DNA of 64,000 nucleotides from Flavobacteriaceae bacterium LYZ1037. Its GTDB lineage: Bacteria; Bacteroidota; Bacteroidia; Flavobacteriales; Flavobacteriaceae. Location of the stretch: positions 173,703 through 237,702 of the forward strand of contig QFWS01000005.1 in assembly GCA_003144015.1 (NCBI GenBank), read 5' to 3'. The stretch's first letter is position 1, and each line of letters begins with the position of its first letter. Of the stretch, positions 45,186 to 53,046 are shown piece by piece. The translations under genes and the position numbers were made by a program. The notes below the pieces were generated by a model. The model searched no databases. It was not told the DNA's origin and saw nothing but the letters and a program-made list of their open reading frames with translations.

Positions 45186-45929
45186 TTATTCACCTAATAA
45201 CCTTTCAATTAAATTAAGTGTTTCTATAGTTTTTTCTTTAACTTTTAAATGTCCTTTAATTGTATTATCAAAAGTAAACTCTCTTAATTTCAAAACTGTA
45301 GTGAAATTACCAACAAATTCTTTTTCATTGATATTGTTCCATAATATACTATCAATAATATTATTCTCTGGTGCATTTGAATTAACAACTGGAAAACTTT
45401 TTGAATAATTTGACACAACATCTAAATAGGAATTCAGATTACTTTGAAATCGTTTTAACTGATCTGTTTGCAAACTATTTAATTCCATTAATTTTTCTAT
45501 TAATTCTCTATCAAGAAGTTCTATATTTCCAGAAGAAATAATCGTATTAAACGTATTGTTAGAATAGTCTCTTTTCACTTGAAAGGCATATTCGAATTCT
45601 TTTTTAGCAATTTTTACTATAGTATCAATTGTAGCTGATTGACTATAAATTCTATTTAAAAAATCATTTGTTTTATGATTGTCAGAAACTTGGATTTGAG
45701 TAATACGGTTTATATCGAGAGTATCTATGTTTAAATCATTCATCAAAGACTTCATGTAAAACACTTTCAGTTTGTTATTTTCCTTTTCTTGATTCCAATT
45801 ATTAATTTGAAGTGCAATTAAAATTCCTATAACTACTAAAACAATTTCGCCAAAAGCATAAAGTAAATACTTGCTGAATTTATTTTCAGAGAGTAATCTT
45901 TGTCTAATTTTTCTAAAAAATTTTATCAT
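45186..45929 (-). CDS. DUF6090 family membrane protein
   Basis: A 247-residue protein with the family's N-terminal signature MIKFFRKIRQRLLSENKFSKYLLYAFGE (split here into two parts), then one transmembrane helix IVLVVIGILIALQINNWNQ and a long alpha-helical C-terminal part. The N-terminal basic stretch and the NNWN motif after the helix are shared with the second copy at 46267-47034. The function of this abundant flavobacterial family is unknown. It is upstream of the membrane LytTR gene; the 337-bp space before it holds a repeat-like element. Confidence 0.88.
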   Translation of the reverse strand: MIKFFRKIRQRLLSENKFSKYLLYAFGEIVLVVIGILIALQINNWNQEKENNKLKVFYMKSLMNDLNIDTLDINRITQIQVSDNHKTNDFLNRIYSQSATIDTIVKIAKKEFEYAFQVKRDYSNNTFNTIISSGNIELLDRELIEKLMELNSLQTDQLKRFQSNLNSYLDVVSNYSKSFPVVNSNAPENNIIDSILWNNINEKEFVGNFTTVLKLREFTFDNTIKGHLKVKEKTIETLNLIERLLGE

Positions 45930-45950
45930 TAATTTAATATATACTTATTT

Positions 45951-46100
45951 CGGACAGGGCAAACTTGTTGGTAACAGCTTTGTATTTGATTAGTAGCGTG
46001 TTTTAACAACTAATTTAGCAAATAAATACCGAATATACACGAGCACTGCGTACTGGTGCAAGCAAAATCCGAAAGGATCTTTGTAAGTAGGCGAAAACTA
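45951..46100 (-). repeat. Probable flavobacterial dispersed intergenic repeat
   Basis: The 337-bp gap 45930-46266 contains no gene. About 150 bp of it carries several short palindromes: GTTGGTAAC near 45967, a GCAC/GTGC pair (46043-46059) and a hairpin of about 8 bp with GAAA loop (46063-46083). From memory, similar A/T-rich sequences with the wording TTTGCTAAATTAGTTGTTAA recur between genes in many Flavobacteriaceae, often next to cassette-like genes. That link is recollection, not a search result. The rest of the gap shows nothing. Confidence 0.45.
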
Positions 46101-46266
46101 TCAATAAATTATAAATGGTTTAAGACAGCATATTTTAAAAACATGAAACTTAGGTATATAACATAAGTAAAAATACGATTAAAATACGCTGACTTTTATA
46201 GAAGTACTAGTGTAAAAAATTAATACCATTCAACTTGTTTTACCACAGTACTTTGCTGCACTTTTG

Positions 46267-47034
46267 TTATTTTTCAATGCTTAGACTTTTTCCGTTCAAT
46301 TCATTTAACAAATCCAATTGGAGCTCTTTATTTGCTACTAAAACACCTTTAAGTGCAGTTAATGCCCAAGATGTTTTAATACCTAAATCGAAAAGTAGTT
46401 GGTCTAATTCTCCGGTACCATATCGTTCCTTTAGTTTTGAATATGAGAAAACATTTTTCTCTCTTAAATCGTAATAATCGAGTTGCCTATTTTTAAATAA
46501 TTCTTTGGCATCATTGATGTCATATTTTGATAAAAAAAGTTTTAATCTAGATTCCTTGTATTCAGATATCATTTTCATAGCGTCATTTACATTATCCTCT
46601 TGTTTAAAATAGTCATCTAACTTTACTCTAATATTATTTTTACTTACTTCCTTAATGTATTTAGAGTAATTAGCTTCAATGGCTAGGTTAAAAATTCTCG
46701 CAGCTCGTAACGTACTAAAATCAATTAATGAATCATTACTCAAAAGACCTTGAGAGTCTTGATAAATGTTATAGTGCATTGATTGATCATCGTTATAGTA
46801 TTTAATATGTTCATTTATTCTATTCTCATCAACTACCAAATCCTTTAAAATACTACTATATAATTCTCTTTCATTTTTTCTAACTTTTCTTTGTTCATTC
46901 CAATTATTAATCGATAACGCAATTAAAATTCCAATAACAACCAGAATAATTTCTCCTATAGCGTATTTTAAATACTTACCGGGTTTATTTTCCGAAAGCA
47001 GTTGCTTTCTAATGTGTCTAAAGAACTTAATCAT
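46267..47034 (-). CDS. DUF6090 family membrane protein (second copy)
   Basis: A 255-residue paralogue of the gene at 45186-45929. The N-terminus MIKFFRHIRKQLLSENKPGKY, one transmembrane helix (IILVVIGILIALSINNWNE) and a long helical, charged C-terminal region follow the same plan, but beyond residue 60 the two proteins differ greatly. The copies are separated by the repeat-like gap, not by a short spacer, so they are not a simple recent tandem duplication. Function unknown. The 319 bp upstream (47035-47353) contain no gene or clear promoter that I can see. Confidence 0.88.
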   Translation of the reverse strand: MIKFFRHIRKQLLSENKPGKYLKYAIGEIILVVIGILIALSINNWNEQRKVRKNERELYSSILKDLVVDENRINEHIKYYNDDQSMHYNIYQDSQGLLSNDSLIDFSTLRAARIFNLAIEANYSKYIKEVSKNNIRVKLDDYFKQEDNVNDAMKMISEYKESRLKLFLSKYDINDAKELFKNRQLDYYDLREKNVFSYSKLKERYGTGELDQLLFDLGIKTSWALTALKGVLVANKELQLDLLNELNGKSLSIEK

Positions 47035-47353
47035 TTGTGTTACTTTTTAATGTTCTGCAAACGGCTATCTCAACCATATTCTACTCAATATTTGATTTTG
47101 TGTCGCAAAATAATGTTTCGATAATCTAAAGAATATTATCATTGTTTGTCGGTTTGTTACAATGAAGTACAACGCATTATTGCACTCTAAATATAATCAT
47201 TACATTAAATAATTTAAAGTTTGAAAGTTTTTTTTAAATTTTTAATGTCTGAGAATTGATTAAAATAACAAAACAAACTTTTGTAAATATTAGAGTAAAC
47301 TTAAAATATCAGTGAAAATTTTACTTATATTAAAAAAAATAAAAAATTAAATC

Positions 47354-47554
47354 ATGAATCAAACAGTAAAAAAAACTCTATTAGTTGTAGGTATTGTGCT
47401 ATTAGGATATGGAATCTATACATTAATTGCTCCTGAAGCATCTGTAAGTATTGGTGATTTAAGCATAGAGGCTCAAAATAACACAGATTCTTATATTACA
47501 ATAGGCTTAGGATTAGCCGCTTTAGTATTAAGTTTTCTTAGTGGTAAGAAATAG
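47354..47554 (+). CDS. Small two-helix membrane protein
   Basis: A 66-residue protein with two hydrophobic helices (residues 7-25 and 46-62) separated by a polar loop (APEASVSIGDLSIEAQNNTD), ending in GKK. It resembles short DUF3185-type membrane proteins. The ATG and a downstream terminator support a real gene. No partner gene is adjacent; it converges with lpdA. Confidence 0.7.
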   Translation: MNQTVKKTLLVVGIVLLGYGIYTLIAPEASVSIGDLSIEAQNNTDSYITIGLGLAALVLSFLSGKK

Positions 47555-47566
47555 ATGGATTAAGAA

Positions 47567-47594
47567 AAAAGCAACCCAAATATGGATTGCTTTT
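47567..47594. terminator. Bidirectional terminator between the small membrane protein gene and lpdA
   Basis: Stem of 12 bp with one mismatch (AAAAGCAA-C-CCA paired with TGG-A-TTGCTTTT), 4-nt loop. The A4 and T4 flanks allow use from both sides. It lies 12 bp after the small gene's stop and 51 bp from the lpdA stop. Confidence 0.75.
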
Positions 47595-47645
47595 ACATGT
47601 TGTTTTTCTTTTAAAAACCTCTTAACTGCGTTGATGACTTTATTT

Positions 47646-49046
47646 TTAAATATGCAAAGCTCTATCGTCTGTAGCAGCTAAGGCAGCTTCTTTAATTGCT
47701 TCTGTAAATGTTGGGTGTGCATGAGACATTCTAGATACATCTTCTGCAGAGGCTCTAAATTCCATAGCTACTACAGCTTCGGCAATCATATCTGCTGCAC
47801 GTGCACCAACCATGTGTACGCCTAAAATTTCGTCTGTCTTTTTATCGGCTAAAACTTTAACAAAACCATCTAAATCCATACTCGCTCTGCTTCTACCTAA
47901 AGCACGCATTGGAAATTGACCTGTTTTATATTCCAAACCAGCTTCTTTAAGCTGCTCTTCTGTTTGACCAACTGTAGCAACTTCTGGCCATGTATAAACC
48001 ACACCAGGAATTAAGTTATAATCGATATGTGGTTTTTGACCAGCAATAGTTTCTGCAACAAAGGTCCCTTCTTCTTCAGCTTTATGAGCTAACATAGCTC
48101 CTTTAATAACATCTCCAATGGCGTAAATATTACTTGCCGACGTTTGTAAATGTTCGTTGACTTCTACTTGACCTCTATCATTTAATTTTACACCAGCTGC
48201 TTCAGCATTTAAACCATCTGTATATGGACGGCGCCCAACAGATACTAAACAATAATCGCCTTTAAACTCTACTTCTTCTCCTTTTTTGTTATCGGCTTTT
48301 ACAATAACTTCAGCTCCTTTTCTTTCAACAGATTTTACTTTATGAGATGCGTTGATAGAGAATTTCTGTTTCTTTAAAACCTTGTTTAATTCCTTAGATA
48401 AACCAGCATCCATTGTTGGTATAATTCGGTCCATATATTCAATAACAGATACTTCTGCTCCTAAGCGTTTGTATACCTGTCCTAACTCTAAACCAATAAC
48501 ACCACCTCCAATTACAATTAAGTGCTTAGGGATTTCAGTAAGCTTTAATGCTTCTGTAGAGGTAATGACTCTTTCTTTATCTAATTTGATAAAAGGAAGG
48601 TTTGATGGTTTTGAACCTGTTGCAATAATAGTGTTCTTTGCTTCAATTTCAGTGGTTTCTTCACCTGTAATGGTAATATGAGTAGCATCTTTAAAGCTTC
48701 CTAAACCTTGATACACATCAATCTTGTTTTTCTTCATTAAGAAATCAATACCACCCGTAGTAGTGTCTACAACCGATTGCTTTCTAGCAATCATTTGTTT
48801 TAAATTCACTTTAATATCACTAGGAATATCTATTCCGTGTTCTTCAAAATGCTTCACAGCATCTTCGTAATGATGCGACGAATCTAAAAGTGCTTTACTT
48901 GGAATACAACCTACATTTAAGCAGGTTCCACCTAGAGTTGCGTATTTTTCTATAATGGCAGTTTTCATTCCCAGTTGTGCGCAACGAATAGCTGCTACAT
49001 ACCCTCCAGGACCAGAACCAATAATGGCTACATCGTATGAATTCAT
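47646..49046 (-). CDS. lpdA: Dihydrolipoyl dehydrogenase (E3)
   Basis: A 466-residue flavoprotein that reoxidises dihydrolipoyl groups of 2-oxoacid dehydrogenase complexes or the glycine cleavage system. FAD motif IIGSGPGGYVAAIRCAQLG, redox-active GGTCLNVGCIPSK (Cys42 and Cys47), NAD motif VIGGGVIGLELGQVYKRLG, GDVIKGAMLAHKAEEEG and the C-terminal HAHPTFTEA with the catalytic His-Glu are all present. It stands alone, as often found in flavobacteria, so one E3 probably serves several complexes. Its promoter fits the Bacteroidota consensus. Confidence 0.97.
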   Translation of the reverse strand: MNSYDVAIIGSGPGGYVAAIRCAQLGMKTAIIEKYATLGGTCLNVGCIPSKALLDSSHHYEDAVKHFEEHGIDIPSDIKVNLKQMIARKQSVVDTTTGGIDFLMKKNKIDVYQGLGSFKDATHITITGEETTEIEAKNTIIATGSKPSNLPFIKLDKERVITSTEALKLTEIPKHLIVIGGGVIGLELGQVYKRLGAEVSVIEYMDRIIPTMDAGLSKELNKVLKKQKFSINASHKVKSVERKGAEVIVKADNKKGEEVEFKGDYCLVSVGRRPYTDGLNAEAAGVKLNDRGQVEVNEHLQTSASNIYAIGDVIKGAMLAHKAEEEGTFVAETIAGQKPHIDYNLIPGVVYTWPEVATVGQTEEQLKEAGLEYKTGQFPMRALGRSRASMDLDGFVKVLADKKTDEILGVHMVGARAADMIAEAVVAMEFRASAEDVSRMSHAHPTFTEAIKEAALAATDDRALHI

Positions 49047-49081
49047 ATAAATATTTTTTTCAAGTTGTGTTAAAACGAGTA

Positions 49082-49111
49082 CAAAAGTACAAATGTTTTA
49101 TGGGAAGGCAA
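49082..49111 (-). promoter_or_regulatory. Promoter of lpdA (TTG-N19-TACTTTTG)
   Basis: On the minus strand TTG (49111-49109) is followed after exactly 19 nt by TACTTTTG (49089-49082), both elements and the spacing of the Bacteroidota housekeeping promoter. Transcription would start some 30 nt before the lpdA ATG. It is the only site here with both elements in place. Confidence 0.7.
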
Positions 49112-49142
49112 TAAAAGTATATTCTTAATAAGTGATTCTATT

Positions 49143-49181
49143 AAAAAAAAAGAGCAACCTAAACAAAAAGTTCAGCTGCCC
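49143..49181 (-). terminator. Terminator downstream of the PAS-LuxR regulator gene
   Basis: Imperfect hairpin (49152-49181; inner arms CTGAAC/GTTTAG with T5 loop, outer GGGCA/TGCTC with a mismatch and one bulge) leading into T9 on the minus strand, about 100 bp past the regulator's stop. Confidence 0.5.
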
Positions 49182-49283
49182 TAATTTATATTTAATTCTC
49201 CCTTAGAACTAATTAATAGCTCAACAAAATTGAGGCTCTTTTGTTTTTTAAACAATACTCAATTTGAGTAAATTTTATTTTTT

Positions 49284-50054
49284 TTAAATCAAGCTTTTAT
49301 TTGTTTTAAGCATTCCTATTAGTTCCCCTGTAGAAGAAATATGCAATTTTTTTAGAATATTTCTTCTATGTGTATCAACAGTATTTGAACTAATATTTAG
49401 GTTCTCAGCTATTTCTTTACTGGATTTATTTATAATTAATAACCTAATAACGTCTCTTTCTCGATTACTTAAACCATTGGTTAGAATTTTTTGAGTATAA
49501 TTATTAAAATATTTGGTTTCGTATTCGTTATTATCATTTAAAAGCTTGGCAGTAGCCGTAATTGGCATACTAATTTTAGGATCTAAAACTGTGTAATGTG
49601 CTAACCCTATAATTGGTTTCATATCGACATCAAATTCTAAAGGAGTTGTGTTTTGAACAATATTCACGTATTCTGCATTAGCGTTTTTTAACCTATAATT
49701 CCATGTATAACTCATATGTTTTCTTTGGTCCAGAGGAATTTTATCTAGCGTAAACTCCATTAAATCGTTTAATGCTTTTAACCACAATTCAACATCTTCT
49801 GGATGAATACGATTCCAAAAATTTCGCATACCTTCATTTAACAAGGTGTCTCTATTTAAACCAATACAAGACGTCATGTTTTTACTAATAAATTCAAAGG
49901 TTAAATCTTGTGTATTTGTAATACAGAAAAATGTAGAACTGTAAGGTAGATAAGCATCTAATTCAATAATCTTTTTGATATGATGTGATAATACTGGATT
50001 GGAATACGATTTAAAAATGTCGTGATATATGTTTTTGATGTTTTTTATGAGCAT
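49284..50054 (-). CDS. PAS-LuxR transcription regulator
   Basis: A 256-residue regulator. Residues 40-165 look like a PAS fold (FFCITNTQDLTFEFISKN, RIHPEDVELWLKAL, and a PAC-like stretch YTWNYRLKNANAEYVNIVQ), followed by a linker and a LuxR/GerE helix-turn-helix: LSNRERDVIRLLIINKSSKEIAENLNI and NTVDTHRRNILKKLHI. It has no receiver domain. The signal bound by the PAS domain is unknown. It lies 44 bp past the Lrp gene on the same strand. Confidence 0.88.
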   Translation of the reverse strand: MLIKNIKNIYHDIFKSYSNPVLSHHIKKIIELDAYLPYSSTFFCITNTQDLTFEFISKNMTSCIGLNRDTLLNEGMRNFWNRIHPEDVELWLKALNDLMEFTLDKIPLDQRKHMSYTWNYRLKNANAEYVNIVQNTTPLEFDVDMKPIIGLAHYTVLDPKISMPITATAKLLNDNNEYETKYFNNYTQKILTNGLSNRERDVIRLLIINKSSKEIAENLNISSNTVDTHRRNILKKLHISSTGELIGMLKTNKSLI

Positions 50055-50098
50055 GAATTAATATTAATTTTTCGGCAATATAAAAATTAGTAAAACAA

Positions 50099-50557
50099 TT
50101 ATATATTAATTGCTGTTGTATGTTTTACTTCATTAATTACAAACATGCTATGTGTACTTCCTATATGGTTGATGGATGTTAATTTATTGACCATAAACTC
50201 TCTAAAAGCTTCCATATCTTCCACAATGACTTTTAATAGATAATCGTAATCCCCACTTATATGGTAACACTCCATAACTTCCACTAAATTTGTAACTTCT
50301 TTTTCGAATTTAACAACATAATCCTGAGTATGTTGAATTAGTTTAATATGGCAAAAAGCTACAAAACTTTTTTCAACTTTTTCTTTATTAACCAAAGCAA
50401 CATATTTTGAAATAACACCTTGATTTTCTAGTTTCTTAATACGCTCATAGACAGCTGTTACAGATAAGTTTAATTTTAACGAAAGTTGTTTATTGGTTTG
50501 TTTGCTATCTGCTTGTAATAAGTCTAATAATTTTTTGTCAATTGTATCGAAAGTCAT
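50099..50557 (-). CDS. Lrp/AsnC family transcription regulator
   Basis: A 152-residue regulator with an N-terminal winged helix-turn-helix (TIDKKLLDLLQADSKQTNKQ and LSLKLNLSVTAVYERIKKLE as two stretches) and a C-terminal RAM/ligand-binding domain (VMECYHISGDYDYLLKVIVED). ATG 50557 (MTFDTIDKKLLDLL) agrees with family starts; the ATG 30 nt upstream would add a short charged extension. It is divergent from methionine gamma-lyase across 165 bp holding a palindrome, so it probably controls that gene in response to an amino acid such as methionine. Confidence 0.92.
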   Translation of the reverse strand: MTFDTIDKKLLDLLQADSKQTNKQLSLKLNLSVTAVYERIKKLENQGVISKYVALVNKEKVEKSFVAFCHIKLIQHTQDYVVKFEKEVTNLVEVMECYHISGDYDYLLKVIVEDMEAFREFMVNKLTSINHIGSTHSMFVINEVKHTTAINI

Positions 50558-50621
50558 TTTTGAAAAATTTTCAGTTTTAGTGAACACAATTCAACAAAAA
50601 CTTATTTATAATCTACAAATA

Positions 50622-50633
50622 TATCAATTGATA
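50622..50633. promoter_or_regulatory. Candidate Lrp operator in the Lrp/methionine gamma-lyase gap
   Basis: Perfect 12-nt palindrome TATCAATTGATA, with a related TATTGATTAATTG at 50661-50673. Two A/T-rich dyads about one helical-turn multiple apart between divergent genes are what Lrp-type regulators use. Chance occurrence is possible in this A/T-rich DNA. Confidence 0.45.
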
Positions 50634-50722
50634 GATTTAAAATCCAATATTCATCATGTCTATTGATTAATTGTCTAATAATCTTCATTTTTACATCATA
50701 TTTAACTTAAATTATAACTATT

Positions 50723-51922
50723 ATGGCTTTTAAACCAGCAAACAACATACAGGATTTACAATATTTCGGAGAATTTGGAGGTGTTAATCCGTCAATTTCA
50801 GATTCATCTACATACACCTTTTTATCGGCAAAAACCATGTTCGACACCTTTGAAGGTAATGCCGACGGTTGTTATTTATATTCTCGACATTCAACACCTT
50901 CTAACTTATACCTAGGTGAAGCTCTTGCTGCCATGGAAGGTACAGAAACAGCAAACGTAACCGCTTCAGGAATGGGAGCCATTACTCCTGTAATCATGCA
51001 ACTTTGTGGTGCTGGTGACCATATAGTTTCAAGTAGAACGATTTATGGTGGAACCTATGCCTTTTTAAAGAATTTCACTCCAAAATTTAACATTAAAACC
51101 AGTTTTGTAGATATCACGAAATTAGATGTCGTTGAAGCAGCTATAACTGAAAATACTAAAATACTTTATTGCGAATCTGTTAGTAATCCATTGTTGGAAG
51201 TAGCAGATATTGAAGGTCTTGCCAAATTAGCTAAAAAGCACAATTTAAAATTAGTAGTTGATAATACCTTTTCTCCTTTATCCATTTCACCAGTTCAATT
51301 AGGAGCAGATATTGTAATTCACAGTTTAACAAAATTTATCAATGGCTCTAGCGATACTGTTGGTGGTGTTATTTGCGGTACACAAGAGTTTATTAACGAT
51401 TTACGTAATGTAAACGATGGTGCTTGCATGCTTTTAGGTTCAACTATGGACAGTTTAAGAGCTGCTTCAGTTTTAAAGAATTTAAGAACACTTCATATTA
51501 GAATGCAACAACATAGTTTAAATGCCACATATTTAGCTGAGAAATTTGAAAAATTAGGCTTAAAAACAGTGTATCCTGGATTGGCCTCACACCCTTCTCA
51601 TGATTTGTTTAAATCGATGATGAATGAAAAATATGGCTTTGGAGGCATGCTAACTATTGATGTTGGTTCTCTAGATAAAGCCAATGCTTTAATGGAGTTA
51701 ATGCAAGAAAAAAACCTAGGATATTTAGCTGTAAGTTTAGGTTTTTATAAAACATTATTCTCTGCTCCTGGAAGCTCAACCTCTTCTGAAATTCCTGAAG
51801 ACGAACAAAAAGACATGGGATTAAGCGATGGCTTAATTCGTTTTTCAATAGGTTTGGATGCAGACATTGATCGTACTTTTAACACTATGTACCAATGCTT
51901 GAAAGAGTTAAATATACTGTAA
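50723..51922 (+). CDS. Methionine gamma-lyase-like PLP enzyme
   Basis: A 399-residue fold type I PLP enzyme of the Cys/Met metabolism family. YLYSRHSTPSN holds the YxR phosphate-contact, SGMGAITPV the next loop, YCESVSNPLLEVADI the strand before VVDNTFSP (Asp180) and HSLTKFINGSSD the PLP lysine (Lys204). This would cleave methionine to methanethiol, ammonia and 2-oxobutyrate, or act on homocysteine or cystathionine; the usual active-site cysteine of methionine lyases cannot be confirmed here. It is divergent from an Lrp regulator and ends directly at the next convergent gene. Confidence 0.88.
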   Translation: MAFKPANNIQDLQYFGEFGGVNPSISDSSTYTFLSAKTMFDTFEGNADGCYLYSRHSTPSNLYLGEALAAMEGTETANVTASGMGAITPVIMQLCGAGDHIVSSRTIYGGTYAFLKNFTPKFNIKTSFVDITKLDVVEAAITENTKILYCESVSNPLLEVADIEGLAKLAKKHNLKLVVDNTFSPLSISPVQLGADIVIHSLTKFINGSSDTVGGVICGTQEFINDLRNVNDGACMLLGSTMDSLRAASVLKNLRTLHIRMQQHSLNATYLAEKFEKLGLKTVYPGLASHPSHDLFKSMMNEKYGFGGMLTIDVGSLDKANALMELMQEKNLGYLAVSLGFYKTLFSAPGSSTSSEIPEDEQKDMGLSDGLIRFSIGLDADIDRTFNTMYQCLKELNIL

Positions 51923-52948
51923 TTAGTCATTCCCTTTAAGACGTTTCCAAAAAACGTTTAAATCTTCACTTGATGGAGGTCTACCATAAAAAGGGAGAGC
52001 GTTCCAACGTTCTCCCTTCTTTTTTATAGTAAAACTAAAAATTGAAGAATTTGGATCTTCTAAATTTAAATATGGATATCTTAAATCGTTATAACGATAG
52101 GTGCCTACTTCTTTTTGAGGAATTAAATTATAATAGCCATTACTAAACCATGCTAAAGTTTTAATGTCTGGACTTTCAATTGAAACAAACTCATGATTTT
52201 TTGGAAGCTTCTGCCAATTTTCAACTTTAGAAACTCGATCTAATATGGAATAATAACCAGCATAATAATGGGTGTCTGTTTCAACAACACCATACCAAAG
52301 CACATTGTTAAAAAATGTAGGCTGTGTTTGAAACCTATTATAAGTAATGCCATTCTCGACTAAAGATTTTTTAAAAACTGTATTCACATACCGTTTATTA
52401 GCTATAGTAAACAGCATATATAATGAACTTACAGATAAACCAAGCCTTGTAAAAAACAAACGTTTATTCGTGTTACGTTTATAAAACATGACAATAATAA
52501 TACATATTAAAAAAGGAAAGGTGTAAAAAGGATCTACAACTGAAATATTATTAAATGCTACCCGATAATCTGAAAAAGGCAAGAACAGTTGGGTTCCGTA
52601 GGGAGTAAAACTATCTAAAATAGGATGTGTAAAAATTGACAAGAAAAACAACCAGATCCAATCTTTTCTAGTGGTTGTCTCTATTCGTTTTCCTCTATTA
52701 TAAAGCCAATATACTAAAGCCCCTAAAATTAAGGCGGCTATAATAGCAAAAAATATAGAGTGCATAATCCCTCTATGAAAAGCCATTCTATCAATTTCAT
52801 TTATGTAGAAAAGCTTTGCTAAAAAAACATCCATATCTGGAATGGTTCCCCCAATGGCTCCAAAAAGTAATGCTTTATTTCCTATTTTTTTTCCTAAAGC
52901 TATTTCGCCACAGGCAGCTCCTAAAACAATTTGAGTAATTGAATCCAT
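51923..52948 (-). CDS. YdjM-type membrane-bound metal-dependent hydrolase
   Basis: A 341-residue membrane protein of the YdjM (PF04307) family. The N-terminus MDSITQIVLGAACGEIALG, followed by GAIGGTIPDMDVFL and HRGIMHSIFFAI (conserved acidic and histidine residues), and later FLSIFTHPILDSFTPYGTQLF, are family signatures. There are about five membrane helices within residues 1-185 and a soluble C-terminal part. Function is unknown beyond suspected hydrolase activity. It abuts the convergent methionine gamma-lyase gene with no gap. Confidence 0.88.
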   Translation of the reverse strand: MDSITQIVLGAACGEIALGKKIGNKALLFGAIGGTIPDMDVFLAKLFYINEIDRMAFHRGIMHSIFFAIIAALILGALVYWLYNRGKRIETTTRKDWIWLFFLSIFTHPILDSFTPYGTQLFLPFSDYRVAFNNISVVDPFYTFPFLICIIIVMFYKRNTNKRLFFTRLGLSVSSLYMLFTIANKRYVNTVFKKSLVENGITYNRFQTQPTFFNNVLWYGVVETDTHYYAGYYSILDRVSKVENWQKLPKNHEFVSIESPDIKTLAWFSNGYYNLIPQKEVGTYRYNDLRYPYLNLEDPNSSIFSFTIKKKGERWNALPFYGRPPSSEDLNVFWKRLKGND

Positions 52949-53046
52949 TCATTTTTAAATCGGAAAACAAATGTACACAACTTAATCGATTTGCATACTT
53001 AAAGTGAAAATCGTAACATTACAATCCTAAACAACTGACTAAAAAA

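Noticed and set aside
48352..48681. Open frame of 109 codons on the plus strand within lpdA
   Set aside because: Antisense shadow of a conserved gene; no recognisable protein features.
49216..49255. CTCAA/TTGAG hairpin followed by a T-rich run on the plus strand
   Set aside because: The flanking genes are both leftward, so there is no plus-strand transcript to end here; the stem is only 5-6 bp.
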